From the NCBI RefSeq assembly GCF_932294415.1, contig NC_065535.1, positions 86,396,862 to 86,460,861 of the forward strand: 64,000 bases of DNA. The letters are read 5' to 3'. Positions within the stretch are counted from its first letter, which is position 1, and each line of letters opens with the position of its first letter. The position numbers and the translations under genes are program-made. Shown here piece by piece: positions 23,540 to 34,900 of this stretch. This DNA comes from Quercus robur. Taxonomy: Eukaryota > Streptophyta > Magnoliopsida > Fagales > Fagaceae. The notes under the pieces were generated by a model. The model ran no database searches, was not told the origin of the DNA, and saw only the letters and a list, made by a program, of their open reading frames with translations.

Positions 23540-24514
23540 TTTTGACTTATTACTACCCTTTCTTCCTTCAAATTCATACCATCATCCCTGAACAACAAGC
23601 ATTCAATTCTTTTTTTCTTTTTCTTTCTTTCAGAGGAGATCTTTACCTTTTGGTTGAAAATTCAGAGAGAGAGAGAGAGAGAGAGATGGGATCTGAAACG
23701 TGAATCTAATAATGTATATTCGGTCGTTTTTTGACACAAGAGAGAAACCCCAAAAAAAGGTTTGTTCCATTTTTTTGTTTTAAATTTTTATATATTTATG
23801 CGGATGCGGGTCATCACTTACTGCACTCTTCTGTCTTTACCGTTTCCTTTGGTTTCTTTGCCACCTCGGCCATCCTTAAAAGAAACAAACACACGCACAA
23901 TAATTATGGAAAGAAATTCTGACCATTGTGTTCAAACTTGAAACTTAATATAGTTTTTTTTTTATTAGAGAGAGAGAAAACTTAATATAGTTTTATTATG
24001 CACCAATCACGTTATGTCGTATTCATTAGACTTTTATATAAACTTATTGAATGTTTAGCCAAAAAAAAAATATTTATATATATATATTTATTGAATTACT
24101 TCTCTTTTTATTTTTTTATTCCTTTACAATAAGTTTAGGGACATCAAATTTCTATAGGTTCACAACTGTTAATATATCTTATTATAATTGGAATATAACA
24201 AAAGTAACGTAAATAATGGTCCCATATAAAAGTGATATTATACTATTAACACAACTTCAACTCAGCATTCATGTGATGTTTCTAAATCTAATAACAAACA
24301 CCGATAACCACCATCATGACTCACCGTAAAAACACTTAAACTCGCTGATTGAAAACAAATCAGCTACTGTGTTATTTAGATAGTGACCGTAAGTAATTTG
24401 CAATTTAGGCTTTATATTTTGGGACTTGTTTGTTTTTTAGTTTCGGATTTGCATTTCTAATTAATTGTTGCATTGATAGTAATTTTTTCAGAAATTATTT
24501 GTAACTATCACTAC
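23540..24514. other. NPGR2 5' flank; no gene seen
   Basis: Contains (GA)n 23663-23685 in the probable 5' UTR or promoter of the minus-strand NPGR2 gene. AT-rich sequence follows. No recognisable coding sequence. Confidence 0.4.
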
Positions 24515-24655
24515 GCTCTCTTGGCGTGATGGTCACTCCATAAGTACAAGCATTTGTGGGGTGTGGGGAGTAAGAGCCAGGATTTAAGTCTCCAAAAGAG
24601 AGTTTCATACACATATACACTTAAATTAGGGTAGAGTAAAATTTTTATTTTTTAT
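24515..24655 (+). mobile_element. Candidate tRNA-derived SINE
   Basis: An A-box-like TGGCGTGATGG (24522-24532) is followed about 50 bp later by a B-box-like gatttaagtct (24581-24591; consensus GGTTCGANTCC with decay). A non-tRNA body and a T/A-rich end follow. This spacing and length (about 140 bp) fit a plant SINE. Only one copy is in the window, so family status cannot be shown here. Confidence 0.5.
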
Positions 24656-27096
24656 CAACAAAAGGAAATTACTCGTAACTCTCTAATTGCAATGAAGGAG
24701 GAAAAAGAGACATTATGAACCTAAAAATCCATACAAGATACGGAAGAACTATGATCATATAAGGTGTGGGAAATGAGAAAAAGTTGGGCACAATGTTAGA
24801 ACATGTCTTGACGATGAGAGAAACAAAGGAAAGCAAACAAGAAGGCAAAAGAAGTAGGTTATGTTGTTTAAGCAGACAAGAAAACAAATCCATAGAAGGT
24901 TTGAATTTGATCAGTTTTTGTTTAAGGGACTAACACTATCATTCTTTGTAGGCATCACAACAGAACAATAAGACTTTTGAAATAAATAGCAGCATGCCAT
25001 CTGTTGGGGCTGTAGTTGTTGCTAGAGCTAGCTTGGTAATTATGAACTCATCTACATTTGATGACGTACTTGCTTATATGTTTGACCATGTTGGACTACG
25101 TGTTTGACTATGTTGGGCAACTTGTTGGTGCTACACAAAACAGTCAAACTCAGGTTAGTTAGCTCACAAATTATATTTATTATTAGTATAGTGACATAAT
25201 AATTATTGTTCTAAATATACATCTATTCATAAAGTATTATAGATGGTGAAGTAATAATTATTTGCTAGTGTGTTTCGAGGTAGCAAACTGCAGTAAATGT
25301 TTACATAGGTAGATTAATTGTGGATATGAAGTACTGCTGATTTGTTTGTTGTAGGGAAAGAGAGTTCCAAGCTTCACAAGGAAGATGACTGGGAGATCTG
25401 AGTAGGGGAGGGCATTTTTTTGTTGGTGATGAGCATGGCAATGTGGTCCATCCCAGAGGGAAGAGAAGGCCACCGAAACGTGTGAAAGCTTTTGCGGAAG
25501 CAATATAAAACAAAAATCATATTTTCATTTAAAGATCGTTGTACCACACAACCATGGATTCTAAATAGAACAAAATTGCGTACCTCTCTTAGCAACCCAA
25601 GCGTGTTGCCTCCCAAGGTATTCACGTCTCTCTCTCTATTTCTTTTGAGTTTTCAGAAGACTGCAGTATCACACAGTAGTTCTCATGGCCAACCACTAAA
25701 TATGATATTATAAAATCTTATTTTATAGTAGACTTCTAAAACCCTAGAGAGAGATTGGACGTGGGATCCTTAGGGATCCTAATCTTCAGCCGTAGGATTT
25801 TTTATCAATAACTTTTTGAACGTTATTAACTTATCTTAAAACTCTTTCCAAAATTATTTCTTAATTTTCTCAATCATATCAAGAAAATATCTGAACTTCT
25901 ACATATTGCAATAATGTCCATCAACACATTGCAATTGACCCCTGAAGATTAGAGAATTACAAATGAGGTCCCATTTCATACAATTTTATATCTATGTCCT
26001 TCCACCATACTATATTCCCACAAGCCACTAGGACTGGATAAATATTATTGTCATGTCCCTAGCTTATGTGACCCTTAATTTCTTGATTTCATAATTTCTA
26101 TTGGACTCCAAAATATTTATAAAATCTCTTTAAATAAATATATATATATATATATATATATACATACAATATTATATATATGAAAAAACATTTTTGAAAA
26201 ATGTCACCGGCCGGTTTTGTTTTGAGTCCAACTTCAATATGAAAATCAACTGAATATACTATCTTCTTTAGAGACTGGTGGATTCATTGTTGAGCATTTA
26301 TATATTTTACTCATTACATACATAACCCAACGTGTCTGTATATAGCCTTTAAAATTGGCATCACCAGTTGACATTATCAAAGTTATGTGCATAATAAATA
26401 AATATACACAAACCCCTCATGTTTGAGGACAATAGAAAAATTGCGATAGAACAACCTTTTAAATAACAATGATCACTCCATAAGTTGTTCTTGATCGGAT
26501 CCAATTCAGTGTATGTACTTGTTACATTACACCCACTTGTTTGCTTAAAGTCACTACTTCAATGATGGAGTAAATCATCCTATCATATAGCAGCACAACA
26601 AGTGTAGGCTTCAATGGTAATATTCAATTAATATTCACAGTCTAGAACAATTTAATAATATATGAAAAATCATTACTCCCTGTCTTTGGTTCCTTAACCA
26701 TTAACATGATTTTTCCTACAGATGTGACATCACATGCCACATTTAAACAATGAAATATACCTATAAAAATTATGAATGTGAAAATAGAATTTTATCATCA
26801 AATAAAAATGCACAGTATTGTTTTTGAGGGCACATAATTCTAACAATGTGGACCTGTTAGTCAGCCTCTTTACGAGAAGATTTTTAGAAGCATGGCAGTC
26901 CCACCAAACACACACTGATCAAAGAAGCATGACATAGAAAAACTGACATTGGAGTGTCCCAAGTTCCAACAACCATACTAAGCTTGGCTCAGATGTGCTT
27001 CTTGAAGACCAGAAGTGCAGCCTATCATTTTTGAACTTTTATCATTAACAAAAGAAGTCAAATAGCATTTAATTGAGGTTTTCCTAGGGTATAAGG
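24656..27096. other. Intergenic, no gene recognised
   Basis: The plus strand around 25415-25510 reads VGDEHGNVVHPRGKRRPPKR and then a stop. It looks coding but matches no domain I can name and may be a transposon fragment. A (TA)n tract lies at 26138-26162. Otherwise the stretch is AT-rich sequence with several small low-complexity tracts. Confidence 0.35.
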
Positions 27097-27525
27097 TATG
27101 TTTGGTAACTATTTTTTACTCTTATTCTCTATTTTCAAAAATAATTTTCTATTTTTGAAACTAAAAAACTTGTTTAGCAACCTAAAATGAACAGAAAACA
27201 AAAACTGTTCTCAAAACTCAATTTGTGAAGGAAATTAAAAACATGCAAAAGACTGTTTTCAGTTTCTACTTTTCAAAATTCAATGAAAACATGCATTTGT
27301 TTAATGAATTTGTCTCATTTAATGAGTTAGCATTAGAGTTCAAATCCTAGTAACAACATATTTTAGTATTTTCTATTTTTTTTTCCTTCAAAAAACTTTT
27401 TTTTTTTTTTTTAATTTCAACTAACAAAACATGTCTTTTATTTCAAAAATACAAGAAAATTGTTTTTTTTTTATTCCCAAAAATAAGTTTTTGAAAATAT
27501 AAAACAAAAACTATTACCAAACATA
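27097..27525. mobile_element. MITE with TATGTTTGGTAA termini
   Basis: The left end is tatgtttggtaactattttt; the right end is aaaaactattaccaaacata. The inverted ends continue into the interior as 'ttttcaaaaa...' pairs. About 430 bp, A/T-rich, no ORF. The termini are of a type common among hAT-like MITEs; assignment to that superfamily is tentative. Confidence 0.65.
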
Positions 27526-28143
27526 ACTTTAGCTTTTATGTTTTAGTTTTCCTACATAGAAAAGTTATTTAAAATGTCAAATGACATTTATTTGGGGTTT
27601 TTCTAGAGGGGTCATAAAAGTGATGTCAAAATTTTCCTAAAATGGATTATTAGCCAATGCCTTAAGGGCACTCATTAGCATTTTCCTTTTTTTAATATGA
27701 AAATACACTCTGTCTTTGTTTAATTTAGCCAAAAGGCTTATATAGAGCTTAGAATAACTCTCTAAGCACGGGAAAATGAAAATAACATTTAAAAGATTAC
27801 ATTTTCAAGACCTTGACTCATAGGAACTATAACAAAATAAATGACTTGTCTACCTAGGAAAACTAAAACATAAAAACTAACCATTCCCTAGGAAAACCCC
27901 AATTAAATGCTAATTGACTTGTAAATGACTTGTTTGCATAGCGAACTAAAACATAAAAAGCTAACTATAAAATGTGCTTCAAAAGATGGATTTATTCTTT
28001 TAGACTCTTATCCCTTTGGTGGATTCCTTGGGTGGCAAGTTCTGGTTCTATATCTCTTTGGGTAGTGTTTCTGTATCCCATTGGGTGGTGAACTATATAT
28101 CCCTTTTATTTATTAAGTGTTTGGTTCAACTCATTGCATCATA
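27526..28143. other. Intergenic with local inverted duplication
   Basis: 'ttttatgttttagttttcctacatag' (about 27534-27560) and its complement around 27860-27960 ('ctaggaaaactaaaacataaaa', 'gcgaactaaaacataaaaag') form short inverted copies. Together with 'gacatttatttggggtttttctag' versus 'ctaggaaaaccccaattaaatgc' they suggest an old foldback element. No gene. Confidence 0.45.
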
Positions 28144-28404
28144 CTCCCTCCGTCCCACTTTGTTTGTCCTCTATTCCATTTTGGGATGTTCCAAAATATT
28201 GTCATGTTTCTAAAAATAAAAGTCAATAATTTACTAATGTTCCTATTATACCCCTATTTTATTAATAATTCAAATTCTTGATAACTTTATTTAAGGGTAG
28301 TTTTGAAAACTTATACATTTTTAAAAAGTAGACAAGACAATAAATGATGTTCCCTTAAAAAGTTTGACTTTTCAAACAGGACAAACAAAGTGGGACGGAG
28401 GGAG
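28144..28404. mobile_element. Stowaway-type MITE (Tc1/mariner)
   Basis: Both ends carry CTCCCTCCGTCCCACTTTGT and its complement, flanked by TA dinucleotides (28142-28143 and 28405-28406). At 261 bp and AT-rich inside, it has the standard Stowaway terminal motif and TA target duplication. No coding capacity. Confidence 0.93.
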
Positions 28405-28930
28405 TATTATATTCCAGCCATCCTTCACCCCCTTATCAGATCAATTTGGTTTTTCCTTTAAAATTCTGGTATCACAAATTTTGTAGTCTTTTTTTTGGAT
28501 ACCACTAATTATGTCATTTCTTAGAATGCACAAATAGAACTAAGTGTTTATTTTGTTTAGCTTTTGCACTTGTTGCAAGAAACAAGATTTTATTGTCGTG
28601 ATAATTATTGATCTCATATAATCTTGAAATGTTGCGAGCATAGAGATTAGAAGAAGAAAATGTAATGCAAATGTGTATTTGTAAAAATTCACACTCAATA
28701 AAAAACTTGAAATTTAAAGATTTTATTGATGTGATTTTTTTTTCTTAAATGTGTGACAAAAAGCTAAAATTTAGTTTATTTAAAAAAAAAAAATTAGAGT
28801 TGGATTATTTACCTGAAGTAAAAAAAGAAAGTTTGTTTAAAGCAAAATCCAAACACATAATTAATATTAAAAAAAAAAGTCAAAATAATTTTGATATAAA
28901 AAATAGGCTAAAGTGCAAACTACACCCTTA
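28405..28930. other. Intergenic, no gene seen
   Basis: AT-rich with A-runs. The segment near 28620-28700 ('gagcatagagattagaagaagaaaatgtaa') resembles the interior of the family B element at about 3390. Confidence 0.4.
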
Positions 28931-29197
28931 GTATCCGTTTGGATACGGATGAAAATCCAACGTTTTGCTTTTCGCACTTTTTTTTTTTTTTTTTGGGTTG
29001 AGAAGAGCGCCATAAGTGGGATTATGCACAGTTCAATGGGTCCCGGCACTGTTCATGGGACCCACAAACATCTTTTTTCAACAAAACTTTTATTAAAAAT
29101 GGGTCTCATGGTACTATTTACACATTTAAAAATTATTTTGTTACAGTATTTTTAGTTTTCAGTTTTCATCAAAATAAGCGGTATCCAAACACACCTT
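28931..29197. mobile_element. MITE family A, copy 3
   Basis: Begins gtatccgtttggatacgg and ends ataagcggtatccaaacacacc. It has the internal 'actgttcatgggacccac' and 'tgttacagtatttttagttttcag' landmarks. T18 run at about 28978-28995. No coding sequence. Confidence 0.75.
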
Positions 29198-29769
29198 TAA
29201 TGTTTAGGAATCTTTAAATTTTACACCCTAAAGTTTTAGAATTTTGATTTTACTTCATAAAGATGTATCTTGTTTGTATCATTAGCCCCTCCATTTATAT
29301 TTTTCCATTAAGTGCCATATATCATGCTACTCATGTTTAGTTTGTCCAATAAAATAATGTTATATAGAATAATGAAAATGACGTGAATAATGGACACAAC
29401 CAATACTTATAATAAATTTCACAATAAATTTAGTTTTTACTTATAATATAATTCACAATAAATCTCATTATTGTTAAAATAATTAATGGTGATACTATAA
29501 ACCCACCAAATTTACTCTATTAACCTCTCAATCTATAAATTCACAAACTATGAAAATTATTGCCAAAAAGTTGCATCGGTATTCGGTAGCATTATTTAAT
29601 CGTTAAACTTAGCTAATTGTAGCACCTTTATGCAAAAAAATAGTGTTGTGTGGCTTTTTTTTTTTTTTTTTTCACGTATCCACTTAAGGACAACAGGTAA
29701 AACTTGATGAATTGGAATTTTTTTTTTGCATTTAGCTTCATTTTTATAATATTTTAGTTAGGTGTCTAG

Positions 29770-30330
29770 TTTGCAACTGTCTAAAACTTGAGTTCCAAGA
29801 TAGAACTCGAGTTTTTGAGACTCAAGTTGCCAGTGGTGGCAATTGATGTGGAAAAAAATTCACATGAAACTCGAGTTCCGTCATTTACTTCCCCAACGCC
29901 TATTCTTCTTCTTTTCTTTCTCTTCTCTCCTCCAGCTCATGCTTCTTCTTCTTCTTCTTCCTCTGTTCTTCTTTCCTCTAGCCTGTGCTTCTTCTTCTTC
30001 TTCCCTTGTTGTTCTCTCCTCCAACTTGTATTTCTTCTTCTTCTTCCCCTATTCTGCTTATTCAGATCTATGTTCTCTAGAGAGGTCTTCGGATCTGGTA
30101 CTTCTTCCTTCATTTCTGGTTCTTCAGCTTCATCTTCATCGTCATCTTTGTTCTGCTTCTTCTATGGAACTCGAGTCTTGTGACAAAAACATCTCCATGT
30201 TAGTAATTAGAACTCGAGTCTTTAAGGCTCGATTTCTTCCTTGAACTCAAGCCTCAAACACTCGAGATGTTATTCTCCTCAATTCTTTCCAATTCTTACT
30301 AACTAATGACATAGTGTGGCAAACTCATGC
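29770..30330. mobile_element. Foldback-like element rich in 'aactcgagt' and CTT repeats
   Basis: The left side has 'aacttgagttccaagatagaactcgagttt'. The right side has 'actcgagtctttaaggctcgatttcttccttgaactcaagcctc'. Between them is a (CTT)-rich stretch, 29895-30160. The CTT-rich core is the complement type of the GAA-rich core of the element at 30832-31565, so the two look like family members in opposite orientations. The 131- and 133-aa open frames over it are low-complexity Ser/Phe/Leu strings and are not genes. Confidence 0.45.
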
Positions 30331-30577
30331 TACTTTGCAAATTAACCCTAATGAATTGTTTTAGAAATTTTTTCCTTCCCTTCAATGGCTACACCACAAT
30401 AACTACAACCAGAGATATTGTGAGGGAGGAAAGTCTTGGTGTTCAATAGTAGTGTTTATTCTCTTTCATAGTTTCACTATATATTTTTTATTTATTTCTT
30501 TTCTTCATTTTCTCTTAGATGCCCTCTTTCATTGTATTTTTTCTTTTTTTCTTTCGTTCCCCCAACAGGCAGAGCCC

Positions 30578-30784
30578 GGCAAAATTTGATCTATAGCACA
30601 ATTTTAGAAAAAATTTAAAACGAAGTTATTTAGTTATGTAACACATTTTTGGAACTCGAATTTATTAAACTCAAGTTCCAGCCCAAACTCGAGTTTCAAA
30701 AATGTGCTATATAACTAAATAATTTCGTTTGGGTGCTATTTTTCTAAATTTTTTCTAAAAATGTGCTATTTGGCAAATTTTGCC
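30578..30784. repeat. Near-palindromic foldback, about 95-bp arms
   Basis: Left arm 'ggcaaaatttg...agcaca.ttttagaaaaaattt...ttatttagttat' pairs with right arm '...ataactaaataa...aaattttttctaaaa.tgtgctatttggcaaattttgcc' around a short centre with 'aactcgag'. The right arm carries an extra piece of about 11 bp (gggtgctattt...). The whole could form a long hairpin RNA or cruciform. Confidence 0.75.
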
Positions 30785-30831
30785 TACAAAGCCCACTGAA
30801 ATCAAAGAGAACTCAAGCATGAAATGGGGAT

Positions 30832-31565
30832 GGAGGAAATTTGCCATATAACTTGTTTTTTTTTTAAACATATTCGTTAGTAAACACGTTTTTAAAACTT
30901 ATTAGCAAAGTAGCATCTCGAGTCTAAAGAGGCTTGAGTTCAATGGGAGAGACTCAAGTTCGTAGATGACGTGGATAAATGATATACGTGGAACTAGAGA
31001 CTTGAGTTCCATAGAGCAATACTAAGAAAGCATAATAGAACCTCTGTTCTAGAGAAAGAAGACGCTGGATAAATGATCTGGAGAAAGAAGAAGATGACGA
31101 CGTTGGAGAAAGAAGAAGACGTTGGGGGTTCTTTGAATCTGATATGAGTAGGAGTATTGAAGATCTAGAAGAAGATCCAATTAGGCATTTGTTCTTGTGT
31201 GGGTATTTTTTGATTTTTGGGTCTTGGTGTGGGTGTTTGAGAAATGAGATTTTTAGGTATGAGAATTTATGAATCCATAGGTTGTTTTTGATTTGGGTAT
31301 GGAGAAAGAAGGAAGAACATGGGTATGCGACTGAAGAACAGTTTCAGCCAAAGAACAAGAAAGGAACTCGAGTGTCTAAAACTTGAGTTTCACGTGGATT
31401 TTAAGTCCACCTCAACTCTGCCAACACATAGAACTTGAGTCTCTCAAGCTCGAGTTGCTACAATGAACTTACTAAGAGACTCAAGATGTTAGTTTGCTAA
31501 TATGTTTTGAAAACTTGCTAACTAACAAATTGTTTATAAAATGGAGTAAAATGGCAAATTTCCTC
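30832..31565. mobile_element. Foldback element with about 130-bp inverted ends
   Basis: Left end ggaggaaatttgccat... (30832-30965) is complementary to right end ...atggcaaatttcctc (about 31430-31565), including 'ttagcaaagtagcatctcgagtct' against 'gactcaagatgttagtttgctaa'. The interior is GAA-rich (about 31045-31180). It lies just upstream of the PPR gene. Confidence 0.65.
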
Positions 31566-31715
31566 ATTGGGGATGGCTTCAAGGAACACCCGATCATAAA
31601 CTACGCTTGACCGACGCAACCATTTCAAGGCCTTGTTGTCGTTGGCAACAAATAGCTGTTCAACTTTGAACAGTTCCAAATGTCGAGATTCACAACTATT
31701 TAAAACCCATATCAT
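31553..31715 (-). pseudogene. Unidentified coding-like remnant
   Basis: The minus strand is open and reads, from an in-frame methionine at 31715, HLELFKVEQLFVANDN and then KALKWLRRSSVVYDRVFLEA. The composition is protein-like, unlike the surrounding simple sequence. It runs into the end of the foldback element at about 31560, so it may be a truncated gene fragment. I do not recognise the family. Confidence 0.3.
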
Positions 31716-31964
31716 TTTTTTTTTTTTTTTTTAAATTGAAGTCATAATTTTTTTTTATATATAAATTGTATGTTCTGGTTTTGTCCTTAAGAAGGCACTG
31801 AAATTTGTATGAGCTAGTGAAGGGTAGTTTGGACTTTTTCAAAAATATAAATTGTCATATGCCTTTCCGAACCCGAAGAAAAGCGCGCCCGGAGAATGAG
31901 GCAGAGCTCAGACTCAAGAGTGTCTAAATAGATAAGATTTTTTTTTTTTCCTCTCTCAAACTCA

Positions 31965-34900
31965 ATGCCTCAAACCTTATTTCTCAAGCCCTTCATTTCT
32001 TCAGTTCCTCTTACTAATTGCAGGTTTTCTCTCTCTTTCTCTCTTCGTCTAATACTTGAATTTGATAAACCCCAATAAAGAATAAACCCCCCTTATTCCT
32101 GTTTTCAGCAACTCTTTTTATTTTTCCATAAGGGTCTTTGTTTCTGGGTGTCACTGGTTTTTATCAAAATAGTGAGCAGTATTTTAATGTGATTGTGATG
32201 GTTGTCTTTATTGTAAACTGGATTTTGAATTTTTTTCAATATTCATTTCCCAATATACTATGTAGTTGCAATGAATGAGAATATTGTTATGCAGTTTTGA
32301 GTGAATATGTAATAATTCATTTGTTGCTGTTGTGTTATGTTGCAGTAATAAATCAATTGTAGTAAATAATGTGAGCAATGTTAGGATACGAGGGAGAGTG
32401 GGTGTTGTTGTTTGTATGGGAATGTTGGCACCCAGGAAGAGGAAGAAGAAGAAGGAAGGTTTCGAGGTATTCCGAGATGCAGCTGACGAAGCTGATCAGA
32501 AGAGTTGGAGGAGACTGATGACTGAAATTCAGGAGACGGGTTCTGCGGTTGCGGTGCTCAAACAACTGAATGTTAGTAACCAGGGCATTTCAAGAGACAA
32601 GGTCCTTGGGACCTTGCTCAGATTTAAGCAACTAAACAAATGGAAACTTGTCATTGAGGTATCTATCTACTATCTATAAATGTTGAAGATTTCTATTTAC
32701 ATAATCATAGAACTTTTCATGGTTCGATAGTGTGCATACATCCACAGAAACAAGCAAACGGATCATTCCACTATATGAAAAAAAAAAAAAAATTAAAAGA
32801 TTACAACATAGTTATACTGTTGTCTGCCCAATAGTGTAAATTAAATTTCCCAATATACGGTTACCATACCATGAGGTCCTCAAACTAGAGACTGGTGTTA
32901 TTTTCTCATTCAGAATATGAGCTACTATCTCTAACATACACACACATTCATTTTTGTGCTTTGGAATAAAATGAATATACTATTCCTAAACTCATTACTT
33001 TGGTGGTCAATATATGCTTTTGATCTACTATTTTGATGTTACATACTAGTCTTCTTTTGTGTTGTAGATCCTTGAATGGCTCAGGGCTCAAAGCTGGTGG
33101 GTGTTTAGTGAACTGGATTTCCTCATGCTTCTAACAGCTTATGGAAAGCAAGGGGACTTCAACAGGGCCGAGAGAGTTTTTAGCTTGATGAATAAGAAGG
33201 GCTATGCACCAAGTGTCATATCCCACACTGCTCTTATGGAAGCATATGGAAGAGGAGGCCGATACAATAATGCTGAAGCAATATTTCGAAGGATGTTGTC
33301 TTCAGGCCCTCAACCTTCAGCCTTAACATATCAAATAATACTTAAGATATTTGTTGAGGTAATTTTTTTTTAAGCCCTATAACTTGATGCCAAAGTCTGT
33401 TGTTGAGCTTCTAGCTTGCCATCAAGGTCGGTTTGGTCATCATTGAAATGGTCATATAAGGATGGTTGTTCCCCATTGTTTGATGTGGTGTCTTTGGAGG
33501 GAAAGAAATAGCAAGTGCTTTGAAGATAATGAGAGAACTATGCCAGATCTCATGTTATTCTTTTTTAGAACCTTATTGGACTAGTTGTCAGATTTGAGAA
33601 ACCAATCTTTATTTTCAATTCTTGATTTACTTGATTTATGTAATTTTTGGAATTGATTGTATACCCCTATATACTCCTTGTGTACTTGGGTGTCTTTTTT
33701 TATATATCAATAAATCTTTATTACTTATCATAAAAAAAAAAAAAAAAAAATTGGTACTCATAGAATTAGAACTTTAGGTTTAACTTGAAAAAATTTGAGA
33801 ACAATAAATTTTGAAAATCTATTAATGAAAAAGACCATCTGAACTATGCCTGAATTGCAGGGTCCTTTATGGCTGGCTCACAGCCTTCAACAAAATTTGA
33901 TCTATTGAAGTTATGATCTAAAATCGTCACTACAGGCATTTTTGAGTCTTGACATAAACTGCTCAACAATAACAAAAACAACCAAGCCTTAGTCCCTCAA
34001 TATTTGGGGTTGACTATGGATTCTCAACAAACTAATCAAACTAATGAACACTCCAAAATGGTAGAAACTTTTTAAAATAGATAAATTGAACACCTAGACA
34101 CGTTGCATCCCCAACTTCATGTGTATCATAATATATTTATGATACCATACACAGAGATGGGTTAAGTTTTCTTCTTCTTCTTTTATTTATTTTTTTTTGT
34201 GTAAGTTTTTTTTATATAGTGGGAGTGACTCTCTAACCTAAGATGTAATTCATAATTTAAATTATCTTGCAATTTCATGAGTGACCGGAGCTACTGCAGG
34301 GAGGTAAGTTCAAGGAAGCTGAAGACGTTTTCGAGACCCTTTTGGATGAGGAAAAATCACCTTTAAAGCCAGACCAAAAGATGTTTCACATGATGATCTA
34401 TATGCATAAGAAGGCAAGGAATTATGAGAAAGCTCGAAAAGTATTTGCACTCATGGCTGAGAGAGGAGTTCAACAATCAACAGTTACTTATAATAGCTTA
34501 ATGTCATTTGAGACTAATTACAAGGAAGTTTCAAAGATGTATGACCAGGTAAAATTAAGAAATTTCTGATTTATCTTTCATGTAACCAGAGTATAATATG
34601 CACTGACAGTCACTAGCAAAAAATTATTGTGATTATAGACAATAAGCATGCAGCATTAGTACTCTAATATGCTGTTTCTAGACATTCTACAATTTCCATT
34701 ATTATTCCTAGGAATTTGAAACTTCAAATGTATCTTTCATTATGAAATTCCCTCTTGATATAGAGATATTTTGTAATTAATTTTAAGAAATCACCAGCTA
34801 ATATGTGTTTTAGCTGGTGAGCTATCTAAGAATAAGCTATATATCCATGTTTTACTTAATATGTTAAAAAAAATGTCCTTAAAATTCTTATGTTTTAGCA

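Noticed and set aside
29788-30244. Two 130-codon plus-strand frames
   Set aside because: Ser/Phe/Leu strings from (CTT)n low-complexity sequence inside a foldback element.
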